DNA of 64,000 nt from Ferrimonas senticii DSM 18821. Lineage in GTDB: Bacteria > Pseudomonadota > Gammaproteobacteria > Enterobacterales > Shewanellaceae. Under the pieces are notes generated by a model. The model had not been told where the DNA came from and did no database searches. It saw nothing but the letters and a program-made list of their open reading frames with translations. Location: NCBI RefSeq assembly GCF_000422665.1, contig NZ_KE383899.1:198915-262914 (forward strand). Reading direction: 5' to 3'. The position numbers were made by a program, and so were the translations under genes. Of this stretch, positions 7,025 to 14,760 are shown piece by piece; within the stretch, counting starts at the first letter, position 1; every line of letters starts with the position of its first letter.

Positions 7025-9451
7025 TTAAATCCCCAACAACCGCTCGAGCCAATTGCGTTGGTCATCGCCGTTATCTGGTGTTTGCGGATTGGCTTCGGCA
7101 TGTTCGCTGATGCCATCGCAGCTGCGAGTCTGTTGCCAACTGCGGCTGTCCACTGGCACCTGCAAGGCACCGCGGCAACGCTTACCGACCGATTGGCCGT
7201 TACCAGCGAAGTAGCCGTCAATCACCTGATGTGGCCGCACCATCACCAGTGACAGCGGCTCACGCTTTTGCAAGTAGCGCTGATACAGCGGCAACGCTGC
7301 CGAACTGCCATACAGATTCGCGGCACTGTTGTCATCGCGGCCAACCCAGGTGATCACCACATCGCGATCGTCAAAACCGGCGTACCAAGCATCACGGCCA
7401 TCGCTGGTGGTGCCAGTTTTACCGGCCAGTTGCATCGCCGGGTATTGCGCCCCCAACTTCTTGGCGGTACCGGATTGCACCACTTGGGTCATCAGGTAGT
7501 TGGTCAGCCAAGTGGCGTTGGCACCGAGCACCTGTTGCGAGGATGGCTGCTGCTCCACCAAGCGATTGCCGTCGCTGTCGGTAATATGACCGATGCTGTA
7601 CAGCGGTCGGTAACGACCACCGTCGGCCAAGGTTTGATACAGCTGCGCCACCTGATAAGGGCTGGCGTCAATCGCTCCTAAAAATGCCGAAGGATTACGG
7701 GTCGGCGCACCAGTCCACCCCGCTTTGCGCAAGGTGTCGTTAAAGGCCTCTTGCCCCAGCGCCATCCCCAGATTAACCGTTGGCACATTCAACGATTGCA
7801 CCAATGATTGCTGCAGCGACACTTGACCACGGTACTGTTTATCAACGTTTTGCGGATTCCAACGCTGACCATCGGCGGACTTCAGGCTAATTGGCTGATC
7901 GGTCAACGATGTCATCAGGTGGTACTGCTGCGGCTGCTCTAACGCGGTTAGGTACAGCAGCGGTTTGGCCAACGAGCCGATCGGTCGCTGCGCATCCAGC
8001 GCGCGGTTAAAGCCCTTGTAGCCAGGATCGCGATCACCCACCAGCGCCAACACGCCGCCGTGATAACGATCCACCACCACCATCGCCGCCTGCAGCTGGT
8101 CATCCTTGCGCTGTTTGGTCAGCGCGTCGATGCCATCGTGCACCGCCAGCTCCGCCGCTTGCTGCGCTAATGGGTCTAGGGTGGTGTAGATCTTCAAGCC
8201 TGATTGCTCAAGGGTTTGCTCGCCAAAGCGGTCATTCAGCTCGCGCTGCATCATCGCGCGAAACGCCGGGATCTTATGGCGTTGGCGCCAGTTGGGATCT
8301 TTAAGCCCCAATGAACTGGAAGCCAAACGATTGTAATCCTTAGCGCTGATATCGCCCTGCTCCATCAGCATCTTCAAGATCAGATCCCGCCGCGCTTGGG
8401 TGCGGTCAGGGTAGCGCCACGGGTTGTAGTAGCTCGGCCCTTTTAGGATCGCCACCAACAGCGCTTGCTGGGCTAAGTCGAGCTCCGCCAACGGTCGGCC
8501 AAAATAGTGCCACGAGGCTAACCCAACTCCATGCACCGCCACGGCACCATCTTGGCCAAGGTAGACCTCATTCAGATAGGCTTCCAAGATGGTGTCTTTG
8601 TCGTAACGGGCATCGATGATCAGCGCCATCAGCGCTTCGTTAACTTTGCGTAGCAAGGTCCGGTCACGGGTTAAGAAGAAGTTCTTCACCAACTGTTGAG
8701 TCAAGGTCGAACCGCCCTGAACGGTACGACCCGCTTTAACATTGGCCAGCGCGGCACGGGCGATCCCCGTAATTGATACCCCGTGGTGGTGATAGAAATC
8801 TTTATCCTCGGTGCGCAGCAGCGCATCGACCAACGATTCTGGAATGTCGGTGCGCGGTACAAACACCCGATCTTCGCGCTCGCCGGAGAGGATCCGATCC
8901 AGCAGCAGCGGCTCTAACTGGACAAAGCCCAGTTCGCGGCCATCTTCGCTACGGCTAATGCGGGCAACGCGGTTGTCCTCAAAATGCACCAACACCTTGA
9001 GCGCGGTTTCATAGCCATTGGGGCCATCAAACGGGCGGCGGAAGATCTCAATTCGAGTTTTCGATACCGCAAACTCGCCCTCAGCGGCGGCGCGACCGGT
9101 ATTGCGGTAGCCCAGCAGCGCCAACTCTTGCTTAAGTTGGTTATGGGTAATGGCCGCGCTGGGATAGAGGCTCATCGGTCTGGCAAAGATCTGCGCTGGC
9201 AGGTGCCAACGCTGGCCGGAGAACTTTTGGGCGATCTGCCCATCCAGATAGATGCCATAGACGAACAGCACACTGATCCCCGCCAGCGCCAACTTCCACG
9301 ACCACTGCCACAGTCGCTGCAGCCAACCACCACCGGTTGGTTTGCTTGAGCGTTTAGCCCGAGGCTTGGCCGTCGCCTTAGTCGCGGTTTTGGCGGCCGT
9401 TTTGCGGGTGGTGGTCGATTTTCCTTTCGAGGGTGTTGCTGGTTTGGCCAT
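7025..9451 (-). CDS. mrcB: Penicillin-binding protein 1B (bifunctional transglycosylase/transpeptidase)
   Basis: An 808-residue class A PBP. A Lys/Ala/Thr-rich cytoplasmic tail (1-52) is followed by one TM helix (about 53-72) and a UB2H-like region. The GT51 glycosyltransferase domain has the catalytic Glu in EDKDFYHHHG near residue 215 and QGGSTLTQQLVKN. The transpeptidase domain has SLAK with the nucleophile Ser near 493, the SLN triad motif and KTGTT near 674. It polymerises and cross-links peptidoglycan in the periplasm. The start ATG lies in the sequence TTAATGGCC, which overlapped the hrpB stop in the ancestral arrangement. Its first 53 codons recur as a truncated copy at 11245-11406. 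Confidence 0.95.
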   Translation of the reverse strand: MAKPATPSKGKSTTTRKTAAKTATKATAKPRAKRSSKPTGGGWLQRLWQWSWKLALAGISVLFVYGIYLDGQIAQKFSGQRWHLPAQIFARPMSLYPSAAITHNQLKQELALLGYRNTGRAAAEGEFAVSKTRIEIFRRPFDGPNGYETALKVLVHFEDNRVARISRSEDGRELGFVQLEPLLLDRILSGEREDRVFVPRTDIPESLVDALLRTEDKDFYHHHGVSITGIARAALANVKAGRTVQGGSTLTQQLVKNFFLTRDRTLLRKVNEALMALIIDARYDKDTILEAYLNEVYLGQDGAVAVHGVGLASWHYFGRPLAELDLAQQALLVAILKGPSYYNPWRYPDRTQARRDLILKMLMEQGDISAKDYNRLASSSLGLKDPNWRQRHKIPAFRAMMQRELNDRFGEQTLEQSGLKIYTTLDPLAQQAAELAVHDGIDALTKQRKDDQLQAAMVVVDRYHGGVLALVGDRDPGYKGFNRALDAQRPIGSLAKPLLYLTALEQPQQYHLMTSLTDQPISLKSADGQRWNPQNVDKQYRGQVSLQQSLVQSLNVPTVNLGMALGQEAFNDTLRKAGWTGAPTRNPSAFLGAIDASPYQVAQLYQTLADGGRYRPLYSIGHITDSDGNRLVEQQPSSQQVLGANATWLTNYLMTQVVQSGTAKKLGAQYPAMQLAGKTGTTSDGRDAWYAGFDDRDVVITWVGRDDNSAANLYGSSAALPLYQRYLQKREPLSLVMVRPHQVIDGYFAGNGQSVGKRCRGALQVPVDSRSWQQTRSCDGISEHAEANPQTPDNGDDQRNWLERLLGI

Positions 9452-9714
9452 TAACTGTATTTCTTTGTCCGTTTGGTCGGTAAGGTGTTGGCCGGATCGT
9501 CCGGCTAAAGGTGCTTAGGATAACGCCCTCGCATCTCTTTTTTCACCTCATTCCAAGAACCGGCCCAGAATCCAGCCAGATCTTCGGTAATTTGCAGCGA
9601 TCGCCGCGCCGGTGACAGCAGTTCTAAGGTCACTGGCAAACGCCCACGCGCCAATCTTGGGGTGTCGCTTTGCCCATAGATCTCCTGCACTCGCACTGCC
9701 AATTTAACGCCGTC
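9294..9714. repeat. hrpB-mrcB junction direct repeat, left copy (421 bp)
   Basis: This segment matches 11249-11669 in the same orientation at a constant offset of 1,955 bp without indels, with scattered substitutions. It carries the 5' end of the functional mrcB and a truncated 3' end of hrpB. The match ends abruptly at 9714, where left TGAATA replaces right GGCATG. Confidence 0.95.
9451..9714 (-). pseudogene. Truncated hrpB 3' remnant
   Basis: It encodes the last 80 or so residues of HrpB (AVRVQEIYGQSDTPRLARG...GRYPKHL) and is nearly identical to the C-terminus of the complete gene at 11406-13934. The 5' part is missing beyond 9714, and the TGG codon after PKHL has become TAG (stop at 9505-9507). 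It cannot encode a helicase and is a leftover of a duplication. Confidence 0.92.
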
Positions 9715-10039
9715 TGAATAGCCCCCACTTCCATCGCATTTACTGTCTTTGCGCCGTCACGCCTCTCAGAAAGTTATACTTTCTCGTGCAAGATATTGAC
9801 CTGTCTTGTATGCAGGAATTTCTCACGCGCGATTGGTAATGTTGTTCATCTGAGCCCTGAAAGGAAAAACAAGCCGCTCAAGGTGCAGGAGCTGGCCATT
9901 TCGTCGGCAACTCACGCATTTGTTCATACTGGAGGTCAGTTAAATCATTCCGCCTGATTTTTGATTGAATGTTGCAGGCATGTAAAATCCCAAGAAAAGT
10001 TATCGGAGTTTATGTGCAGGGCGTCCGCATGAATGTGCA
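9715..10039. other. Left part of the inserted cassette, no clear gene
   Basis: Foreign-looking DNA starting exactly where the left hrpB remnant breaks off. It holds a dyad AGAAAGT-TAT-ACTTTCT (9768-9784) that could be an operator. A plus-strand open stretch of about 45 codons (about 9835-9960) lacks a good start. The sequence CAGGGCGTCCGCATGAAT at 10017 looks like an ISAs1-family terminal inverted repeat and would be the IS end. Confidence 0.45.
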
Positions 10040-10246
10040 TTAATTCACCATTGATGCAAATCCAGCGAAAAGGACCCCCTCTAGAAAGCCCGTAGTCATC
10101 ATGCAGCGCTTCTGCTTCATCGGCATGCTGATCTTGGTGGTTTCAGCGCGCAGCATGTTCAGCGCCATGTGGCGAAGACAAGCAACGTTTTCCGCCGCAT
10201 TTTCTCGATAAATTTGGCAAGCATCTTCACCAAAGGTCACATCAAG
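10040..10246 (-). pseudogene. ISAs1-family transposase, C-terminal remnant
   Basis: Minus-strand codons read LDVTFGEDACQIYRENAAEN, then VACLRHMALNMLRAE and KQKRCMMTTGFLEGVLFAGF. This is the recognisable C-terminal end of ISAs1-type transposases (pattern LDVxFxEDxxRIRxGxAxEN...LRxIALNLL...K). Only about 68 codons remain. The homology ends at about 10246, eight bases before the start of the microcin-like gene on the other strand, so the peptide gene was joined to, or inserted beside, the IS end. Confidence 0.75.
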
Positions 10247-10253
10247 ATTTGTG

Positions 10254-10430
10254 ATGAAAGAGCTAACTAAAAATGAAATTGGAGAAGTAAATGGTGGCCT
10301 TGCCTTTTTGGCCCCCTTACTTTTTAAGAGTGTATCAATAACCGCTAGCGGCGTTGCTTCTTCTTTGGCCATCGGAGCTGGGTCAGGAGCAATTGGTAGT
10401 GGTTTAATTGCGATTTATTCGCAAAAATAA
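10254..10430 (+). CDS. Microcin-like class II bacteriocin precursor with double-glycine leader
   Basis: A 58-codon gene. The first 15 residues, MKELTKNEIGEVNGG, have the form of a double-glycine leader cut by C39-peptidase ABC exporters: same length as the colicin V leader, hydrophobic residues at -12, -7 and -4 relative to the cleavage site, and Gly-Gly at -2/-1. The predicted 43-residue mature part starts LAFLAPLLFKSV and is very hydrophobic, Ala/Ser/Gly-rich, with GxxxG-like spacing (AIGAGSGAIGSG) and a polar YSQK tail. This suggests a membrane-inserting toxin. The next gene encodes a small integral membrane protein, the usual place for immunity. The ribosome binding site is weak; GTG at 10251 is an alternative start. 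I see no exporter in the window. Leader type is strong evidence; bacteriocin activity is inference. Confidence 0.75.
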   Translation: MKELTKNEIGEVNGGLAFLAPLLFKSVSITASGVASSLAIGAGSGAIGSGLIAIYSQK

Positions 10431-10437
10431 TCGTGAG

Positions 10438-10459
10438 TAGGGAGAGGCAACTCTCCCTA
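10438..10459 (+). promoter_or_regulatory. Perfect hairpin between microcin-like gene and immunity gene
   Basis: TAGGGAGAG (10438-10446), a GCAA tetraloop and CTCTCCCTA (10451-10459) make a perfect 9-bp stem 8 bases after the peptide stop, ending 7 bases before the next ATG. There is little U-tract after it, so it may stabilise the upstream mRNA or attenuate. It also occupies the place where a ribosome binding site for the next gene would be. Confidence 0.7.
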
Positions 10460-10466
10460 ATTTAAA

Positions 10467-10850
10467 ATGAAATTATCAACTATTGTTTCAATAGCAGTTG
10501 GTTGCTTAATGTTATCACTAGCATCTGTTTATCAGATGTGGGGAGAACTAGTCCACTTCACTAACAATGAAACCGCTAACGGAAGTAGATTGCCATTTTT
10601 TTCTGTTGTTTTGATTTTTTGTATCGCTGTGATTTGGGGCATCTACAAAAATAGAAGATGGTCTTTGTATGTATTTTTATCCATGACGCTTTTTATGACG
10701 GGATGTTTCCTATTATTTAGGTTGGAAATTCAAGGCTATTTAGGAGTTATAGATTATTGGATTGTTGCTAATTTTGTTATGTTAGACAGCATTGTAATAA
10801 AAGTGCTGCTTAGACTGAACTCAAAAAACATTTTTGATAAAGGTCATTAA
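10467..10850 (+). CDS. Small membrane protein, putative immunity protein
   Basis: A 127-residue protein with four predicted TM helices (about residues 4-25, 42-60, 66-85 and 92-115), short polar loops and a Lys/Asn-rich C-terminal tail. It is visibly AT-rich compared with the flanking housekeeping genes, indicating recent transfer. I recognise no family. Its place 36 bp after a double-glycine precursor, in the same orientation and inside the same inserted segment, fits a dedicated immunity protein protecting the producer's membrane. No Shine-Dalgarno sequence is visible before the ATG. Confidence 0.65.
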   Translation: MKLSTIVSIAVGCLMLSLASVYQMWGELVHFTNNETANGSRLPFFSVVLIFCIAVIWGIYKNRRWSLYVFLSMTLFMTGCFLLFRLEIQGYLGVIDYWIVANFVMLDSIVIKVLLRLNSKNIFDKGH

Positions 10851-11244
10851 TCGAAGACGTTCTGGTATGCGCTCAACTGTGACTAATGGCTTAACTGATG
10901 AGTATAAACCTTGTCAATCCTGACTATTTTCTTCATTTCAATATTGAATAGATCGTTGTCCGCAAGTTCAACATCGAAACGCAACACTCGTTTATGCATA
11001 CTGGCAGGGGTTGATGATCAATTAATTATCAGAACGCTAAGCCTGTGGGCTTTCCCATGGTTAGCCGAACCTCCTGGCGAACAGGCATACCTAGTCCCAG
11101 AGCAGGCCGGGATTGAACTTTGTTAAATCCAATTATCCAAAGAAAATCCATCATCTGATTTAATCGCTCAACTAAGCTATTTGCACCTTAGTTTGCTTGC
11201 TCGCTTTCAGCGGATGTTGCTGAAGAGCGTTGAGCACAAAGCGG
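10851..11244. other. Right part of the inserted cassette, no clear gene
   Basis: About 390 bp of AT-rich sequence after the putative immunity gene. An open frame at 10911-11126 has no family resemblance and an unconvincing start. I see nothing else that can be supported. The segment ends where the truncated mrcB copy begins. Confidence 0.5.
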
Positions 11245-11406
11245 CTATTTCCACGACCACTGCCACAGTCGCTTTAGCCAACCACCACCGGTTGGTTTGC
11301 TTGGGCGTTTAGCCCGAGGCTTGGCTTTCGGCTTGGTTACGGGTTTGGCGGCCGTTTTGCGAGTGGTGGTCGATTTTCCTTTCGAGGGCGTTGCTGGTTT
11401 GGCCAT
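11245..11406 (-). pseudogene. Truncated mrcB 5' copy (53 codons)
   Basis: It starts MAKPATPSKGKSTTTRKTAA like the complete mrcB at 9451, runs through the basic tail and into QWSWK, then meets TAG at the cassette boundary (TGG-TCG-TGG-AAA-TAG). It differs from the intact copy at several residues (KPVTKPKAKPRAKRP versus KTATKATAKPRAKRS). The TM helix and all domains are absent, so it is non-functional, though hrpB translation would couple into it through the TAATG overlap. Confidence 0.92.
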
Positions 11407-11669
11407 TAACTGTATTTCTTCGTCCGCGTGGTCGGTAAGGTGTTGGCCGGATCGTCCGGCCAAAGGTGCTTAGGATACCGCCCTCGCATCTCTTTTTTCA
11501 CCTCATTCCAAGAACCGGCCCAGAATCCAGCCAGATCTTCGGTAATTTGCAGCGGTCGCCGCGCCGGTGACAGCAGTTCTAAGGTCACTGGCAAACGCCC
11601 ACGCGCCAATCTTGGCGTGTCGCTTTGGCCATAGATCTCCTGCACTCGCACTGCCAATTTAACGCCGTC
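11249..11669. repeat. hrpB-mrcB junction direct repeat, right copy (421 bp)
   Basis: Partner of 9294-9714. It contains the true 3' end of hrpB and the truncated 5' end of mrcB. Together the two copies flank a unique segment of 1,534 bp (9715-11248). Confidence 0.95.
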
Positions 11670-13934
11670 GGCATGATAATCGAGGGTCAAATTGGAACCG
11701 GTCGGCACCGTCAGCGATTCCGGCAGCTCTTGCGCCAAAAGCGCCTGATCCGAGTAGTCCACTTGGTTAAGCAACAGCGTGTAGAGATCCAGCTTGCTCA
11801 GTTCGCTGAGTTTGCCCATCCCCGCCAGATAAGGTGCCAACCACTGCTCTAGATTCTGTAGTAACGCGTCTTCCGAAAGATCCGGCCACTGCCGTTCGTC
11901 GATAAACCGCGCCGCCAGCGCCACTCGGCGACAGAGGTTATGGCAGCGCTCGGTCCACGGCAGCAGTTCCAGACCGCGGCGAGATACTTCATTAAGCAGC
12001 GCCTGCTGTTTGTCGGCCGCAGTCAGATCGGTCAGGCGCTTACGCGCCACCACCAGTGCCCCTAGACGAGTTTGCAGTTCCGCTTTAAGACCACCGCTTT
12101 GACGGTCAAATTCGACATGACGCACTTCATCAAACCGTTGTGGCAACAGCGCTTGCAGCTGGCTCAGCTCGATTTGTGCCGCCAAATGAATGATGCCGTC
12201 GCTGCGCCCTTCACGCTCATTAAGGCTGGCCACCGCCAACAGCGGTTGACCAATCAAGGCATCGCCCTCCGCTAAGGTGGCGCCTGTGCCGTTGGCCAGT
12301 TGGTAACGTAGGCCATTGTCGCGGCACAAGCCGATGCGATCCGGATAGGCCAGCGCCAATAGCAAACCGGCGTCACTGTGATGGCCAGGACGGTCACTAA
12401 ATTTACCACCCAGCTGCGCAGCCAACTGCTGTCGCCACTTTTGCGCCAGTTGTCGATGACGGCCTGTTTGTGCCGCTTCGATGCGACGGCCAATATCGGC
12501 ACCGACATCACGACCACGCAGCGGATCGCCCTCTTCGATGGTCGCCGCTAGGATCGCCGCCAACGCCAGCAAGCCGTTGCCATCGCCGTTGGCTTCCAGT
12601 TCGGCAGCCTTACACAGCATCACCCCAAGTCGTGGATCGGCACCAAGTTGTTGCACCTGCCGTCCCAGCGCGGTCAGTTGCCGATTGTGGATTAACCCCA
12701 GTTGCGTTAGCAGCAGATCCGCCCGCGCCAACGCCGCGGCCGGAGGCACGGTTAACCACTGCAGTTCATCGGCGCTGCTGCCCCAGGCGGCCAATTCCAG
12801 TTGCAGCGAGGTCAGATCGGCGCGGCTGATCTCGGCACTGTCGCTGTCGGCCAAGCCCTGCTGCATCGCTTCGCTCCACAGCCGCACGCAATGGCCGGCC
12901 ATCAGACGACCGGCACGACCGGCACGCTGGGCGGCATTGGCTTTGCTGATCCGCACGGTTTCTAAGCGGGATTGGCCGCTGCGCAAGTTCAGTGAGGCAC
13001 GGCGTTGCCAGCCAGAATCGATCACCACCGAGATCCCCTCAATGGTCAGCGACGATTCAGCGATGTTGGTGGCCAGTACCACCTTGCGCAGGCCGCTCGG
13101 CGGCGGTTGCACCGCTTGATCCTGCGCTTGGCTGGATAACTGGCCATAGAGCGGACACAGCAGCACATCGGCGGGCAATGATTCACGCAGTTGCGCTTCG
13201 GCACGGCGAATTTCGGCAATGCCCGGCAAAAACACCAACAGGTTGCCATCACGCTGGCTCAGTTGTCGCCGCACCTGACTGACCAACGCCTCAAGCCACG
13301 GCGCGCCGCTGACGGGCGGTTGGTATTCAACGGTAACGGGGAAACTGCGGCCTTCGCTAACCAGCAGTTTGGCGTCCGGCAGCAGCGCCTGCAGCGGTTG
13401 ACCCTCCAAGGTGGCCGACATCAGCATGATCGCTAGGTCATCCCGCAAACCCGCCTGCACTTCCAAGGTCAGCGCTAGCGCCAAATCGGTAGCCAGATGC
13501 CGTTCGTGAACCTCATCAAACAGCACCATCGCTACCCCAGTCAGTTCTGGATCGCTTTGGATAAGCCGAGTCAACACCCCTTCGGTGATCACCTCCAGTT
13601 TGGTGTGCTTCGATACCTGCGATTCGCCACGCACCCGCAAGCCGATGGTGTGGCCAACTGGTTCACCTAAAGCCTGCGCCAACCGGCGAGCGATCATTCT
13701 TGCTGCTAACCGCCGTGGCTCCAACAACAGGATCTTGCCGTCGAGCTCATCCCAGTGGCTGAGCTCCAGCGGCAACGCTGTGGATTTACCGGCACCGGTA
13801 GGGGCTTGTAGAATAAGCTGATTATGATTCGCTAAGGCGGCGCGGATCGGCGCAAACAGATCCTCGATGGGCAATCTCGACACGGTGAAGCTCAATTGGG
13901 GGACAAACAAAGACGCCAGTCTACCCGATAGCAA
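11406..13934 (-). CDS. hrpB: ATP-dependent helicase HrpB
   Basis: An 842-residue DEAH-box helicase of the HrpB family. Motif I GAGKST lies near residue 47 (QAPTGAGKSTALPLE), DEVH in LFDEVHERHLATDL, motif III SATLEG, motif VI QRAGRAGR, then the HA2-like and HrpB-specific C-terminal domains. The biological substrate in gammaproteobacteria is not clear to me. An in-frame GTG at 13883 (VSRLPIEDLF) may be the true start, because the first 17 residues are not family-like. The stop codon overlaps the start of the truncated mrcB copy (TAATG). It is divergent from thpR, with 17 bp between the annotated starts. Confidence 0.92.
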   Translation of the reverse strand: MLSGRLASLFVPQLSFTVSRLPIEDLFAPIRAALANHNQLILQAPTGAGKSTALPLELSHWDELDGKILLLEPRRLAARMIARRLAQALGEPVGHTIGLRVRGESQVSKHTKLEVITEGVLTRLIQSDPELTGVAMVLFDEVHERHLATDLALALTLEVQAGLRDDLAIMLMSATLEGQPLQALLPDAKLLVSEGRSFPVTVEYQPPVSGAPWLEALVSQVRRQLSQRDGNLLVFLPGIAEIRRAEAQLRESLPADVLLCPLYGQLSSQAQDQAVQPPPSGLRKVVLATNIAESSLTIEGISVVIDSGWQRRASLNLRSGQSRLETVRISKANAAQRAGRAGRLMAGHCVRLWSEAMQQGLADSDSAEISRADLTSLQLELAAWGSSADELQWLTVPPAAALARADLLLTQLGLIHNRQLTALGRQVQQLGADPRLGVMLCKAAELEANGDGNGLLALAAILAATIEEGDPLRGRDVGADIGRRIEAAQTGRHRQLAQKWRQQLAAQLGGKFSDRPGHHSDAGLLLALAYPDRIGLCRDNGLRYQLANGTGATLAEGDALIGQPLLAVASLNEREGRSDGIIHLAAQIELSQLQALLPQRFDEVRHVEFDRQSGGLKAELQTRLGALVVARKRLTDLTAADKQQALLNEVSRRGLELLPWTERCHNLCRRVALAARFIDERQWPDLSEDALLQNLEQWLAPYLAGMGKLSELSKLDLYTLLLNQVDYSDQALLAQELPESLTVPTGSNLTLDYHADGVKLAVRVQEIYGQSDTPRLARGRLPVTLELLSPARRPLQITEDLAGFWAGSWNEVKKEMRGRYPKHLWPDDPANTLPTTRTKKYS

Positions 13935-13951
13935 CCCAAGTTAGGACGCCC

Positions 13952-14467
13952 ATGGCCAATCGACTGTTCTTTGCCATACCCATTCCCCGCAGTCAGCACT
14001 TCCCGCTGCTGCGTTTGCAAACCCAGTTTGAGGGGATGGGCAAGCCAGTACGCGCCAACAACTTTCACATCACCTTGGCGTTTTTAGGCAATGTCAACGC
14101 CAGCAGCCAACAGCAGTTGCTGACACGCTGGCAATCGTTGGCGCTGCCGAAAGGACAATTGCAGTTTAATCAGTTGCAACTGTGGCCCAAGGCGCAAGTG
14201 CTGGCGCTAACCGCCAATACCTGCCCAGCGCCACTGTATCAGCTGGCGGGCGCCTTGCAGCGGGATGCGCAGCAGCACGGTTTGCACCACAGCCATCATG
14301 GTTTTCGGCCGCACATCACCTTGTTCCGTCATGCTGGCCAGCCACCGCCAGCAACCGCGCTGGCGCCGCTGACCGTCGATTATCAAGAGGTACAGCTGAT
14401 GCTGTCGGAACACACCCCAGATGGGGTTATCTATCAACCAATCAAACGCTGGTACTGCCATGACTGA
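13952..14467 (+). CDS. thpR: RNA 2',3'-cyclic phosphodiesterase (2H family)
   Basis: A 171-residue member of the 2H phosphoesterase/LigT family. Two HxT motifs are present: FHITLAFLGN near residue 45 and RPHITLFRHA near residue 123. The family opens 2',3'-cyclic phosphate termini on RNA. The neighbouring position to hrpB is common in gammaproteobacteria. The next gene overlaps its end by 8 bp. Confidence 0.9.
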   Translation: MANRLFFAIPIPRSQHFPLLRLQTQFEGMGKPVRANNFHITLAFLGNVNASSQQQLLTRWQSLALPKGQLQFNQLQLWPKAQVLALTANTCPAPLYQLAGALQRDAQQHGLHHSHHGFRPHITLFRHAGQPPPATALAPLTVDYQEVQLMLSEHTPDGVIYQPIKRWYCHD

Positions 14468-14741
14468 ACAACACCACCCTCGGCCCCTGCAAAAACTGGG
14501 GGCACGACTGTGGCTGGGTGCCAAATTCGGCTTACTGTTGGGGCTGGCGATGCTAACCCTGCTGACCATCTACGAACTGCTGACGGCGCCGACTGGGGTT
14601 TATCTCGCGGATGGCAAAGTACAGTGGCGCACTTTGGGGGAGTTTCTGCTGAGCTGGGCGCCGCTGGTGCTGGGGATCAATGTGGTAATGGGGGCGCTGC
14701 ACTACTGCCGCGCCGCCCATGATAAGACCGAGGACGAATAA
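14460..14741 (+). CDS. Small two-helix membrane protein, unknown
   Basis: A 93-residue protein starting at an ATG inside the last codons of thpR (translational coupling). It has a basic N-terminal stretch, a TM helix near residues 19-40, a short periplasmic loop and a second TM helix near 62-81, then a charged tail KTEDE. I recognise no family. Confidence 0.6.
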   Translation: MTEQHHPRPLQKLGARLWLGAKFGLLLGLAMLTLLTIYELLTAPTGVYLADGKVQWRTLGEFLLSWAPLVLGINVVMGALHYCRAAHDKTEDE

Positions 14742-14760
14742 CTCTCGGTCACGGCCACCA

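Noticed and set aside
10911-11126. A third gene in the microcin cassette
   Set aside because: The frame has no good start or ribosome binding site, shows no recognisable family, and its composition does not look coding.
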